From: SABY01 sp964593705
GTDB taxonomy: Bacteria > Bacteroidota > Bacteroidia > Bacteroidales > 4484-276
NCBI GenBank assembly: GCA_964593705.1
Contig: CAZQIV010000001.1
Location: 1 to 64,000, forward strand
Length of the DNA: 64,000 bases
Direction of reading: 5' to 3'
The translations under genes were made by a program, and so were the position numbers. Of the stretch, positions 25,701 to 30,193 are shown in pieces; the first letter of the stretch is position 1, and every line of letters starts with the position of its first letter. Under the pieces are notes generated by a model. That model was not told where the DNA came from. It worked only from the letters and a program-made list of their open reading frames with translations, and searched no databases.

Positions 25701-26651
25701 GGAAATAGTTCCGGTTTAACAATGACAGGATCAAGGTCAGGTGTTTATACACTTAATCTTGGCAACGGCTGGACAATCCTTCCGGTGCTTAGTGCATGTG
25801 ATGTGGATGTTGAAGCTTTGTTCCAGGGAACTGATCTTACCATAGTAAAAGAAGTTGCCGGATGGAAGGTTTACTGGCCTGGCCTCAACATCAATAGCCT
25901 TGTGAATTTGCAATCGGGCAAATCATATTATGTGTTGATGAACAGCCAGGGTGGAATCACTTTCCCTGAATGTGTACCAGAATCATTGAAGGGATCAACA
26001 CAAAGCAGCAATATTTTTGATGAGCTGCAATTTATGCCATGGAGCAAATTCGAATCCTCTCCAAACACACATATTGTTGGTGTTACAAACAATGCCATCA
26101 GCGAAAGCATACTTAAAAAAGGCGACCTGATCGGTGTATTTGATCAATCAGGCGCTTGCTATGGTGTTGCCCTTTGGGATGAAACTAATACAACCATTAC
26201 CATTATCGGTGATGATGCATTTACTGAAAGTAAGGATGGCTTTGTTGAAGGTGAAAAATTGAACTTCAGGGCTTTTGTATCAACCACAAGTAAAGAATAT
26301 GACCTTAATGTTGTGTTTAATGTTGAGTTACCGAATAACGATGGACTCTTTGTTACAAATGGCCTTTCGTTGATTGATGATCTTAAGCTTAGCGCTGTAA
26401 ATGTTACAGAACTTAATGTGTTTGATGTATTGATTTATCCAAATCCGGCCACCGACAAATTGTTTATCGACTTTGACAGACCACAAGCCGTTGATGTTGT
26501 TTTGTATGATGTGAAAGGACAGGTGGTTCTTGAGCAAAGTTTGACAGAACTCAGGAATCAACTGGATATTTCAACGCTGAGAGGTGGTGTTTATCTTATC
26601 AAACTTGAAGGTGAAAACATAATGAAAACCGAAAGGTTTATTAAGAAGTAG
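7785..26651 (+). CDS. Giant (6288 aa) T9SS-secreted modular surface protein
   Basis: It has an N-terminal hydrophobic export signal (to about residue 31, ending LPAQ) and a C-terminal T9SS type A sorting domain (about 6205-6288, YPNPATDKL...GGVYLIKL). Between them, in order: a LamG (about 33-235); repeated 'GLPY..I...GDE..VFDGELCVG' modules (first at about 262-370); about eleven ASH/choice-of-anchor-D beta sandwiches to about residue 2390, three further LamG domains being embedded in host modules; CARDB modules (about 2400-2850); four Calx-beta repeats (about 2850-3260); more CARDB/Ig-like and a carboxypeptidase-regulatory-like module; a PGG-rich linker and Cys-rich patch (about 3930-4040); two SbsA-like Ig domains; twelve ~88-residue PKD-like repeats beginning AG.D..(I/V)C (about 4850-5900); and a duplicated NTIG..LQ.GY module. 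No enzyme motif was recognised. It is probably a calcium-stabilised surface adhesin or glycan-binding fibre. There is no frameshift despite 18.9 kb. Confidence 0.9.
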   Translation: MDAKNYNIYFRKITVALLLLIFCGLSQMLPAQNYALTFDGSNDYINCGNPSGLQITGDQTIEMWIYAYALDARRTPLAKAYAGEGTLTLETNGTINYYYGTGGGNNSPFQTFGTSSQINPNEWTHIAVVRDLSNMKLHWYINGILVNSSDADFTYAQNGSNTFFIGQGYVSDFKGEIDEVRVWNVARTSYEIASGKNSELTGMEDGLAAYWTFNEGSGGTVYDQSPFGHNGSIAGNTSYLISEAPVFQFSPGNEPFEPVPPTGLPYNIVLDEVLINDTNLPIGAQIGVFDGELCVGTAFFDGNPSMNLVAWQADPGQNLAGFTPGNTISFKYHTVWYSEVKNFDASANFLQGNGTFGDGTFSVVELSATTNLAPDATLSTELINFNTVIVNQSSSFPLVISNTGNAILHIDSFNNDDNHFVLSDNFMYVAPGTTDTLWITFTPTAVTAYSDMLTLTSDDPDTAVFEVSLYGTGLPEPTPNISVTPSYLDFGGIAMNTTKAIKLNIFNAGNGDLQVTDITSSNGAFSIFGSTSFTLGQGENRNVAVIFSPTTSGAYSGNLTIQASTGNTIVPAWGVASQGYFTSVAPTGLPYTILAEDIDIDGFRPKVGDEVAAFDDELCVGIGVANSVGKSLQLDGSGDFLINDNSTAFDVQELTISAYVYSSNYNQNGFIFEKGPVNSQYSLFFEGSNINFRTYPAGSSGYDNFYINSASIGISNNTWHFISATYDGTYKRVYVDGVLKASQQYTKTLRTGQVGQIIGAYGGTGSHSYYFNGNIDELRVWDHARTQFEIAEDMSHVLLGNEQGLVGYWNFNNDNYQNLVTGATSSYLNGNANTSGSQYIEIFSNLVFNAWEKDDDLGLPGFTSGNPMTFKVFTEIYDNWVEVDAIADFSVGNGNFGFGQLSVLTLDGTSGLEPDIDVPIENLYVGQITVGESIINEIKVYNIGNAPLHIFISDNSDAFSSAVTDAVINANDSLTFEVTFDPATPGGYTGVLNIESNDPDEPTTAVSLEGFALPAGAANISTSVDMINFGNVETETEKTISFFVINTGTTALSVSNIVSNDASFSVSPTSFTLQNTNDLKEVFVTFTPPYKGSFTSELSITSNATQKQLSLLGVGFDNHFNIVAQTGLPYYIVVEETNLNDYIEAGDELSVFDGELCVGMASIGDSLSNQDVAIIAWEKDDANGLPGFTSGNTMSFKLWTELNGIPTQLDATPTYTIGNGNFGFGQLSIVSLEFGLPEIEVDPMEIFAALNEPDSTTKMLSIQNNGTENLYFRANLDDDPAGRSLSLDGSNDYVALGNLSPGSLWTAEAWVKPSSTPSGRKAIFGGHNSCNDWGIVMSDGGYGISINPPSECSQTVYGSYNGFATAGQWAHVAATCDGTTASLYVNGEFIASAPVLANYTGYSNDVRIGGEACCSNKNFPGLIDEVRLWNYAKSEAEINILMNTSLSGSETGLKAYWNFNDGTATDVSGNGYNGTLQSGASIIAPGCPEVASWVKTPPDLNTVAPGQTVIADIKFYSEGLNDGLYESNIIISNNTINNPNLIIPITLNVTGNPQIEALPPALDFGQVIVNTSSEEEMSFKNIGTQDLIVDDIVLQLGALSSFSKDLTGLSFPFSVPPGDLFAINLSFNPLSPGMVYDSILVISNASNAGTLKVPLSGEGITPPEIFVFQTSFSGTYACNDTYYDSVMVYNIGQENLEFEIAGSLPWISASPASGFVAGGDSVSILINISTLDLFAGQHQAGLLINSNDPDQPVTEIQYSITVTGDPAILTNDFIDFGTGNVGDTLVGELLIANSGCDTLLVSNATIESNYQVFYINNPSFAIPPGDAFPMYISFAPETTLQYSAIITIISNDPNTSALPVVISATGVEPPNMAVSPLTLSSTLQSGDIDNKTISVQNTGGETLNFQAEASSINPYVMALDGTGDYINVVHNDMLNPTSGLTIEAWIYLIDNTNEFVAGKENSGEGKYRLWVNENHLFEFKLNNLYSLTSASQAVKNQWIHLAATFDGETMRIFIDGILDAEQSFDSFTILPNTDNLRIGRSYQYAFFNGKIDEIRLWDIARNQSEIQSTINQALLGTEPELLLYFPLINSTGNIVSDESSNSNNGILYGNPVRQSSTIPFDDYLNLSNYVGGLTAGQTQNINVGINTTGFLAKVYQREILVSGNAVKNPTDLVALSLTIQGSGIITPSPLSLNFDDTFIGLSDTLELIIENTGALAANITNTLFSSSAFYPLNEITKIFPFSQKTLLVVFEPAAIQQYNETLTISLENANVAQVQIPLAGLGVTPPVPVLLPDAVDFGEIVVNLTGTESVELSNTGSSTLEVYNVSFTDGNLFATNLPLPQSLGFGESVIFDVQFTPVNYNLVSSEMIFSTNIGPMALPLAGIGTPPDHDLAIFNVISPLSGCGLSNAESLTVTIQNYGELDQSNFNLGYSLNNGPAVVETLNGTLPSGETVEYTFNQTLNLVSIGTYDLQIFTLLPNDENTVNDTLDSSITNSPSVGDFTTLSPADSSFGVLEPVSFSWDAVPNALEYDLYIWRTNQQKPDDATVSGITNLSYVYYDYLNKNYLYNWQLVAKNQCSSSESEIRLFSFNVFSDLTITEIMIPDSGYSGENVEVSFTISNIGTGGTGLVPWKDNVYISTGAIFNPVTATSVSQPTNMSALSGGNSYTKTVTFDIPDYIGGDYYVFVKTDINNKIQETNENNNTLVSDGTMEIILPPYPDLTVFDVQSTKGTITPGETLSIGWNVENIGDAAAIGGWSQRVSIIAGTQRKILGHVQYTDTLEAGGILSQSSSFTIPEYPGMEGEVYIEVLLTPYPELVEKPNGGINNLALSAESFTLEKVLHISIPQASINENAVSPLQCMIYRSGLRTNALVVNFAVTEPTRISVPVTVTIPANQSGKTFNLSAIDNALIEGNFDVEILAQANGYDQTTSMITVLDNEFPSLFVNLSATEATEGEQFELTVTRDLVTDQAIDVNLSTQSPTQIGLPTTITILANEASASIMVPVTDDNVPELTKDVVLTASKTGFIAGSATITIIDNDIPQVALAINPETVSEAGGPYAAWGTISRLEPGSDPVTIVLSSSPSGQLFFPAQVTIPAGMMEKQFNVGVVDNGVLDGDRTIEVTGAIYLSSCGCGVPEESGGTTTADVTIIDNDGPSLSLVSDPIIVPEGIANAGKLVITRNTLGGAAVELSLSHNGADEIDLPTTATIPEGVDVVEVPFNTLDDGIEDGDQIVSVTVTANEYSSGGCWVMVSDRNLPDYVLSGMELSQSALLINETVDVSIKIKNNGFAPAPEGAKVKIYKSTNNVLDANDVVMSTIFTPSTLPIGDSLIMNKTLTLTGDVGDYHLFATVNKEGILNELIGINNTSEAKALSVLPDYTATVNVEGDIFNGSSPITITGSAEMAAKASAVNKPVDVYVIVGGVRRVYPVTSNENGDFSVTFSPLNGEAGDYQVGACYPNQGLTNAQDSFVLLGAKQTATSYIIWELYQGETQQKFLEIKNLSSLPLSIVDIQVISSPSGCNLNFVPLAELQGNSYATMSYSVNATEVTDGSLYEEVELRLTSSEGTKFNFSAWFYCSATKGNLKLNPVVLSESMVKNQTNYVEFEVTNNGLDETGLITIDLPEAYWLSMASPDTISSLQPGESATATIKLIPGDDLQLNNPITGSIGLSGTNSNSVSLPFTFEPISIETGDLLVDVVDEYTYNTQAAPHLDSAMVILLHPYTGQIIAQGLTDANGHFLVEDVNEGYYTLKVQASMHGNFQDYIFIEKGVVNEKVVFIAFQAITYSWDVIPTVIEDEYEITLVVEFETNVPAPVVLMNMPDTLPHLEQGEYFPFILTLTNVGLITARDVEVELPEDEEYMFTANVDQLDILPQQAVQIPVIMERRPPDKSSGTRSLNCSDITITKYKFECGPDDQLRVVSAWSIYLGRICTSSGGSIPWYWGGGYGPGGPGGGGPGGGSSIGPGTPYQSSNAGCDPCVAEALNCFIDCINPLPPVLDCGADIYSNGLNWSNGISCAWGVVDTFTGGSFGCAWCVGTTIGCFINQAIGNTSPMQGAQGKNTTEAEQVFEDMVMLDKGFVAIENWSKEQAGNDELVGKEFFGTFNQAVAGFTDNEIPIDPSSQDDLIAAFDDTDISEMEILDFVTYWNTTLEARGNGIYSPTPEYPDIIDTLLLHHYELVLDSVIQYVHGRGYPSMDSLFNVSAALGGSILDDKSSSVCATVTVQFSQTLTMTREAFEGTLTVFNGHETDAMENISLNLEVRDEDGVLRNDLFQINTQSLDQISGIDGSGILNALTDGTAVILFIPERSAAPDVPKYYSFGGTLSYLDPFTGEIFEQPLFPVTLQVNPSPNLYLKYFMQRDIFGDDALTEPIEPMIPAELAVMIDNQGAGTAMSVNLESAQPEIIENEKGLLIDFAIVGSNLGGQPVQLGIMDVDFGDIPGGEIAVGQWWFTSTLLGHFISYEASVNHLDSYGNPDLSLVSGIEIHELIKSICVYGPLDDTIHDFLVNDIPDTDDIPDAIHYSNGAIAQVVEANDAQTDGAVTLNDTIVDLTVTPSLSGWNYAKIDDPGNGLYRIISITRDDGQIIPLKNVWLTYSTIPDGGEPIYENKLHFVDDFAELTASTYTIVFEPIDQDVPEVIAINGVPEGPTDTPVQNVEVVFSEPIESTTFTYEDMTLKNQAGPNLMDTLVIISSINDSTYNVDISDKTSPNGYYTLTVQAAGVTDLVGNYGQYGIQVGWLQTIATPAIDYFFGLPEVPGAPIDTLLVLFNMPINTATFTNDKLTLTDPDGNPLSTASLVITSESFNDVLFKISGLAPLTAGDGTYELTFKLTEIQGENGQVGVQDQSVEWIVCQIPLPVANAGSNTSVCDGEPHQLSGTVENAGSILWSTAGDGTFNDAQSLTAIYTPGVQDLDNGTVELSLTAEALNECAAPVTSTLTLTILESPTANAGEDALICENFSQSLFGTVLNANDFTWLSSGDGAFTNSKILTPSYTPGVQDAINGMVEISLVAQPISPCSLADTSSVLISIQQAPAASAGSDTIVCEDQSLMLTAVAHHYSSLTWIAIGDGTFSSQTTLNPVYTFGNEDINGGSLNIYLIALPNSPCFLPAFANLSVEVGRAPFAFAGDDGMVCENGQYTLKGSALYVSSFLWSTNGDGEFGNTQHLNTTYTPGAEDISNGSMQITLTGQAQNPCTLAEFSTMTLSIQYPPEANAGEDATICENESHQLSGSVQNAQSILWQTSGDGTFTDNQALNPEYSPGAMDIQNGSVTLSLNALAVSPCVTDDISTITLVIQALPVSNAGVDAVICENQSYQLSGSVDNATSFQWTSSGDGTFDNAGSLSAIYSPGIMDIQNAIATLTLTVQALSPCELETSSEMLLQITPLATADAGEDATICENQTHELSGIVANQSSFVWESQGDGSFDDDQILSPVYSPGFADIQAGMVNVSLTAQPISPCALSDVSTITLEIQRLPQANAGEDATICENQTHELSGIVANQSSFVWESQGDGTFDDDQILSPVYSPGSADIQAGTVNVSLTTQPISPCALSNVSTITLEIQHLPQANAGEDATICENQTHELMGIVANQSSFVWESQGDGSFDDDQILSPVYSPGSADIQAGTVNVSLTAQPISPCALSDVSTITLEIQLLPIANAGEDATICENQTHELMGIVANQSSFVWESQGDGSFDDDQILSPVYSPGSADIQAGTVNVSLTAQPISPCALSDVSTITLEIQLLPIANAGEDATICENQTQELSGIVANQSTFYWETSGDGLFDDFQLINPVYSPGASDIANGTVEISLTAVPESPCVSTTTSNIEVAIQKLPMVSAGDDQSICHTESVQLSGLPENADGSIWSTSGDGTFDNIADANTVYYPGTNDIANGEAILSLTAAPIAPCLSSSSDGLTLIINYCQDITIPQGWSGISSYVEPVNAEPDSVFDKVMNDLIIMQSQTGIYWPGQNINTIGLWNTLQGYSIKMGNSSGLTMTGSRSGVYTLNLGNGWTILPVLSACDVDVEALFQGTDLTIVKEVAGWKVYWPGLNINSLVNLQSGKSYYVLMNSQGGITFPECVPESLKGSTQSSNIFDELQFMPWSKFESSPNTHIVGVTNNAISESILKKGDLIGVFDQSGACYGVALWDETNTTITIIGDDAFTESKDGFVEGEKLNFRAFVSTTSKEYDLNVVFNVELPNNDGLFVTNGLSLIDDLKLSAVNVTELNVFDVLIYPNPATDKLFIDFDRPQAVDVVLYDVKGQVVLEQSLTELRNQLDISTLRGGVYLIKLEGENIMKTERFIKK
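23928..25055 (+). repeat. Near-identical 264-bp in-frame tandem repeats
   Basis: Units start at 23928, 24192, 24456, 24720 and 24984, an exact 264-bp (88-codon) period. The last is a repeat only over its first ~70 bases before diverging. The central units differ at only a few positions each, whereas the flanking repeats in the same gene have diverged extensively. That indicates recent amplification or gene conversion within a PKD-like domain array whose units begin NAGEDATICENQTHEL. Confidence 0.95.
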
Positions 26652-26682
26652 CCACTGAAATTATAATGTATTTTTTAAATTT

Positions 26683-26712
26683 AAGGCCACCAAAAAAATT
26701 GGTGGCCTTTTT
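26683..26712 (+). terminator. Rho-independent terminator of the giant gene
   Basis: An 11-bp stem (aaggccaccaa / ttggtggcctt) with an A-rich loop is followed by a T-run, 31 nt after the stop at 26651. Confidence 0.85.
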
Positions 26713-26717
26713 AATAA

Positions 26718-26754
26718 AAAAAATGACAACCCAAAATTTGGGGGAGGTTGTCAT
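26718..26754 (-). terminator. Terminator for the minus-strand kinase-like gene
   Basis: The inverted repeat atgacaacc / ggttgtcat with a G/C-containing loop reads on the minus strand into a run of eight T. It lies 29 nt beyond the stop of the gene ending at 26783. Back-to-back with the plus-strand terminator, it insulates two convergent genes. Confidence 0.7.
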
Positions 26755-26782
26755 TATTAAGAAAAAAGGAGAGATAATCATA

Positions 26783-27613
26783 TCAATTTAGCTGCGACAA
26801 CGACTGGTGGATCTCTTCCAACTGTGCATTGTTAACCGGGAAAATCAATTTTACCGAGGCTCCTCCACCAGCATTGTTTTCTATAATTATTTCTGCAAAA
26901 TGTATGTCCATAATATATTTGGCTATTGCAAATTTCAAACCCGGCCATTTAGATCTGTCTGTTAAATTTTTGCTTTTGAGAAATAGTGACGCATTATTAA
27001 GGAACTCTAAATCAAAGCCATTTCCCGAATCGGAAATATTTAAAACTATCCTATCGATCGACTCATTAATTTCCAGAACAATAGTACCTCCAGGCTCTGA
27101 GTGAAAAACAGCATTTTGAATAAAAATCCTTACCACCTCTTTTATCAATGTTGGATTGATGACCACTTCGGTAATTTCACGTTCGGCCGGCATTTGAATT
27201 TCAAGATTCTTTTCTAAGATATTATCTGAATGATCCTTTAAAGCGTAATCAAAAAGGTTGCTAACTTTATAGGGACGAACATTGGCGGGTCCTTTTTCAG
27301 CATCAATTTCTGAAACTACCAGTGCAATATCCAAAAGTTCCTGACTTTTCCTGGATGCATTAGTAACCAAATCAGCAATTTTATCTTTTTGATTGTCATC
27401 CTCAACTTTTAGCATATCGGCAAAGCCAAGTATTGCACTAACCGGCGATCTAAGTTCCTGAATTATAATTTTCAAGAACATACCTTTCAATCTTTCAATT
27501 TCAAGTTTAGCAAATTCTCTATCTGGTTTCATGGTTTTTAAATTGGTTATATGGTTCATATTTAAGTTTTTTATCTCGTGTGTGATAAGCTGAAATTTTT
27601 TTTCTGATTCCAT
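26783..27613 (-). CDS. Histidine-kinase-like protein lacking the phospho-acceptor His
   Basis: This 276-residue cytoplasmic protein has no membrane segment. A short N-terminal coil (1-40) leads into a HisKA-like helix pair (about 40-110) and a HATPase domain (about 140-265). In the H-box the usual SHELR(T/S)P is IIQELRSP. Residue 52, codon cag on the minus strand (complement at 27458-27460), is Gln where the phosphorylated His is expected. The N-box (FIQNAVFH), G1 (DSGNGFD) and G2 (GPGLKFAIAKYI-like) are present, so nucleotide binding may remain. It is likely a pseudo-kinase, phosphatase-only or scaffold protein; alternatively it phosphorylates another residue. No response regulator is adjacent, and the next minus-strand gene begins 0.86 kb upstream. 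The start gives a protein without a sensor domain. Confidence 0.8.
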   Translation of the reverse strand: MESEKKFQLITHEIKNLNMNHITNLKTMKPDREFAKLEIERLKGMFLKIIIQELRSPVSAILGFADMLKVEDDNQKDKIADLVTNASRKSQELLDIALVVSEIDAEKGPANVRPYKVSNLFDYALKDHSDNILEKNLEIQMPAEREITEVVINPTLIKEVVRIFIQNAVFHSEPGGTIVLEINESIDRIVLNISDSGNGFDLEFLNNASLFLKSKNLTDRSKWPGLKFAIAKYIMDIHFAEIIIENNAGGGASVKLIFPVNNAQLEEIHQSLSQLN

Positions 27614-27756
27614 TTATTTCATTTTTTCTATCCTCCAGGTATCAAACCCTGAAGAAGGTTTATTTATATTATTCCTCAAATATACCGCTATCAAAACCAT
27701 TAATTCAAGTGGAAATTAGCAAGCGTATCAATAAAACTTGTAAGTGTGAACTTATT

Positions 27757-27817
27757 AGTACCTTTTCTCTAATATTCTGCCATTTTTTGGCAGAATAAAT
27801 ATTAGAGAAAAGGTACT
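27757..27817. repeat. Long inverted repeat (26-bp arms)
   Basis: agtaccttttctctaatatt... (27757-27782) pairs with 27788-27817 apart from a 4-base insertion (aaat) in the right arm. It lies in an 860-bp gene-free region and could form a long hairpin in either transcript direction. There is no T-run, so it is more likely a decayed palindromic element than a terminator. Confidence 0.7.
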
Positions 27818-27910
27818 CAAGCAAAATTTAAAATGCATTGTCGATAATATGAAAGGTAGGTGAATAATAAAGCTCTAAATTGCAAAATATGCATTTATAA
27901 ATTTTGCCGA

Positions 27911-27990
27911 CTAACTTGGACAAACCAAAACAGGAATACACCATAAGTTTTACATGATCACCTTGTTTGGTTTTGGCTTGTCCAAGTTAG
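27911..27990. mobile_element. 80-bp MITE-like element with 21-bp terminal inverted repeats
   Basis: The left end ctaacttggacaaaccaaaac (27911-27931) and the right end (27970-27990) are inverted repeats matching at 20 of 21 positions, around a 38-bp AT-rich core with no coding capacity. The size and TIRs fit a miniature non-autonomous transposon. No matching transposase is in the window, and target-site duplications are not obvious. Confidence 0.55.
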
Positions 27991-28377
27991 GTACTTTGTC
28001 AGTGTTTTTCTAAAATCAATTTTGGCAGAAGCGCTAAATGATGTGGTTTATATGCCCAATGATTACCTTTATCAAATGCCGAAAGCTTTCGGGTTTTTTT
28101 CATTCATATAGCGCAACCACTACGTGGCAGTTTTTCTTTAGGGATATTGATTTACTACAATACCTAAACTTTCCGAAGTGTCGGAACAGGCTATACTGAG
28201 TTTTTGCAACCCGGTACAGTCCGCCCCGCCTATGCGGGAGCTTTCGCTATTTGAATTTCACTACCGCCATATTTAATTTCCAAAACATTCATCTTAGTGC
28301 TTTCTTTATGTGATGTCTAAATTTCTTTTTACTAAATCAAAGAGGTTTAATAAAATCATTGATAGCTTTCGGGATCG
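27991..28377. other. Gene-free stretch, probably decayed sequence
   Basis: All frames are broken by stops. The stretch contains a small palindrome near 28080-28097 (gaaagctttcggg context) and GC-richer text around 28215-28245, but no frame shows a recognisable family. Together with 27614-27910 it separates the orphan kinase-like gene from the LytTR operon. Confidence 0.5.
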
Positions 28378-28480
28378 GGACTGAGGACTGAGGACTGCCT
28401 ACTGAGGACTGAGGACTGCCGACTGAGGACTGCCGACTGATGACTGAGGACTGCCTACTGCCGGCTGAAGTCTGCCTACC
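28378..28480. repeat. Degenerate direct repeats of gactgaggactgc
   Basis: Units of 7-14 bases (gactgag, gactgcc, gactgccgactgag) repeat through about 100 bp and run into the last codons of the response-regulator gene that ends at 28476. The units are too short and irregular for a CRISPR array. This is a slippage-type intergenic repeat. Confidence 0.8.
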
Positions 28481-29159
28481 GCATCCTTTCAAGTAAACCC
28501 TCTTTGTAACTACTACCGATGGGAATTGGCAGCTTCGAAATGTAAACCTGATTTCCCTCTATGTAATCAATTTTAGAAATTGAAACAATAAAGGACCGGT
28601 GAATCCTGAGAAAATTATTTGCGGGAAGCGAGCCTTCAAATTGCTTCAGGGTCTCGTTCACCACGTGTACCTTTTGTGCCGTATGCACTTTTACATAATC
28701 TCCTGCCGATTCAAAATAGTGTATTTCATCATGCCTGATGCGATAAATTTTTTTTTCGCTTTTTAAAATCAGGAAGTTATCAGCGCCTGGATCAGCAACA
28801 TTTTTTTTGGAATGGATTACTTTGTTCAATGCTTTCAAAAATCTTTCGAAAGAAAAGGGTTTGAGTAAGAAATCAACAATCTCCAACTCAAAACCATCGA
28901 CAGCATATTCGGGGTAGGCTGACGTGAAAACTACTGCAGGAGGATTTTGAAGACTTTTCAGCAAACCGATTCCCGAAAGTTCGGGCATGTTGATATCCAA
29001 AAAAATCAGATCAGTACTATTTTCGTTAAGGTAGGCCAGGGCATCGATGGCATTATAAAATGAAGCTGCCAAATCAAGCCCGGGAACTTTCGCAATGTAA
29101 TTTTCCAGAATCTCATGCGACAATGGTTCGTCATCTACAATAATGCAATGCAAGTTCAT
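28476..29159 (-). CDS. LytTR-family response regulator
   Basis: This 227-residue DNA-binding regulator has two domains. The receiver domain (1-120) has the acidic pair DDE (9-11), the phospho-acceptor Asp55 in FLDINMP, Thr/Ser at TSAYPEYA and the conserved Lys in LLKPF. The LytTR domain (about 130-227) has KIYRIRHDEIHYFESAGDYV, FLRIHRSFIVS and IPIGSSYK. Family members bind direct repeats upstream of target promoters. Its start overlaps the stop of the upstream LytS-type kinase gene by 4 nt (ATGA), so the two are translationally coupled and form a cognate pair. The length is usual for the family. The 3' end runs into a direct-repeat tract. Confidence 0.95.
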   Translation of the reverse strand: MNLHCIIVDDEPLSHEILENYIAKVPGLDLAASFYNAIDALAYLNENSTDLIFLDINMPELSGIGLLKSLQNPPAVVFTSAYPEYAVDGFELEIVDFLLKPFSFERFLKALNKVIHSKKNVADPGADNFLILKSEKKIYRIRHDEIHYFESAGDYVKVHTAQKVHVVNETLKQFEGSLPANNFLRIHRSFIVSISKIDYIEGNQVYISKLPIPIGSSYKEGLLERMR

Positions 29160-30193
29160 GATAGATCAATTTTTAAATAAACCTCGAAAGTAGCTTCGCC
29201 CTCTGTAATTGAAAAATCATATTTATGTGGATAATTCAATTCCAGCCGGCGTTTCAGATTTTCGATACCCATCCCCGAATCTTTCTCCACTTCATCCTTT
29301 GGCTTAAGCTTAACATTATTCCCGGTTTTGAATACGAGATAATTTCTATCTATTTCGAGGCTGATATTGGTAAAGGTGTTTTTTACTTCACCCTTCAGCC
29401 CGTGCTTAAAACAATTTTCGATTAAATGAATAAACAAAAGCGGAGGTATCTCAATTTCGCCGGGGTCTCCCATAATTTCAAATTTAATATTTGGATTCCC
29501 GGGAAGTCTTAATTTTTGAAGTTCAAGATAGTTGTTGATGAACCTGATTTCCTTATCGATTTTTATTGTAGGTGCATTGGCCTCATAAATTACGTAGCGC
29601 ATCAACTCCGATAACTTTATTATCATTTCAGGTAATTGATCTGATTTTTTCAGCGAAAGCGCGTATAAATTTTGCAATGTATTGAAAAAGAAATGAGGAT
29701 TAACCTGGTTTTTCAGCATCTGTAATTCGGTATTAATTTTTTCTTTTTCAAGTTCAATCATCTTTTTCTTTTGTTCCATTTCCCTGAACCAACTCCCCGA
29801 AAGCACAACGAGGGTGGAAATGATGACATAAATTAAATGAATGATGATAACATCGCGCAGCGAAAAATAAGAAACAAAATAATAGCCCGGAAACAAAATA
29901 TCAGCATAACGGCTGAACAACATTTCGTTGATTACAGAAAAACATACAATGGCTGGTATCAATACCAAAAGATAGAGGAGTGTTTTTTTTTGAAGGAAAA
30001 ATTTGGGCGTACCAAAATAATAATTCAGATAGACAAGAGGAATTAAGGTGAAATGAAAAATTACAGTATAAATTATGTCGATGGCACCGATTTTTCCTGA
30101 AGTACTAAAAACCAGGAAGAGTACGAAAAACGAAAGCGCCCAAAAACCAAGGTGTCCCACAAACTGCCAATATATTTTCCTGTGTTTATTCAC
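29156..30193 (-). CDS. LytS/YpdA-type sensor histidine kinase
   Basis: This is a 345-residue inner-membrane kinase. Four hydrophobic segments fill residues 10-135, followed by a short coiled coil rich in E/K (about 137-160). The His_kinase domain (PF06580 type) follows with QVNPHFFFNTLQNL; His167 is the expected phospho-acceptor. The HATPase region has LIENCFKHG (N-box) and DSGMGIENLKRRL. There is no periplasmic sensor domain, so the membrane helices probably sense the signal. It overlaps the LytTR regulator downstream by 4 nt and the lipoprotein gene upstream by 8 nt, giving a tight three-gene operon. The family typically controls surface or envelope functions. Confidence 0.95.
   Translation of the reverse strand: MNKHRKIYWQFVGHLGFWALSFFVLFLVFSTSGKIGAIDIIYTVIFHFTLIPLVYLNYYFGTPKFFLQKKTLLYLLVLIPAIVCFSVINEMLFSRYADILFPGYYFVSYFSLRDVIIIHLIYVIISTLVVLSGSWFREMEQKKKMIELEKEKINTELQMLKNQVNPHFFFNTLQNLYALSLKKSDQLPEMIIKLSELMRYVIYEANAPTIKIDKEIRFINNYLELQKLRLPGNPNIKFEIMGDPGEIEIPPLLFIHLIENCFKHGLKGEVKNTFTNISLEIDRNYLVFKTGNNVKLKPKDEVEKDSGMGIENLKRRLELNYPHKYDFSITEGEATFEVYLKIDLS

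Noticed and set aside
27991..28377. Possible transposase remnant
   Set aside because: All frames are interrupted and no DDE, HUH or IS motif could be recognised.
28378..28480. gactgaggactgcc repeats considered as a mini CRISPR array
   Set aside because: Units are 7-14 bases, contiguous and irregular, with no unique spacers and no cas genes.
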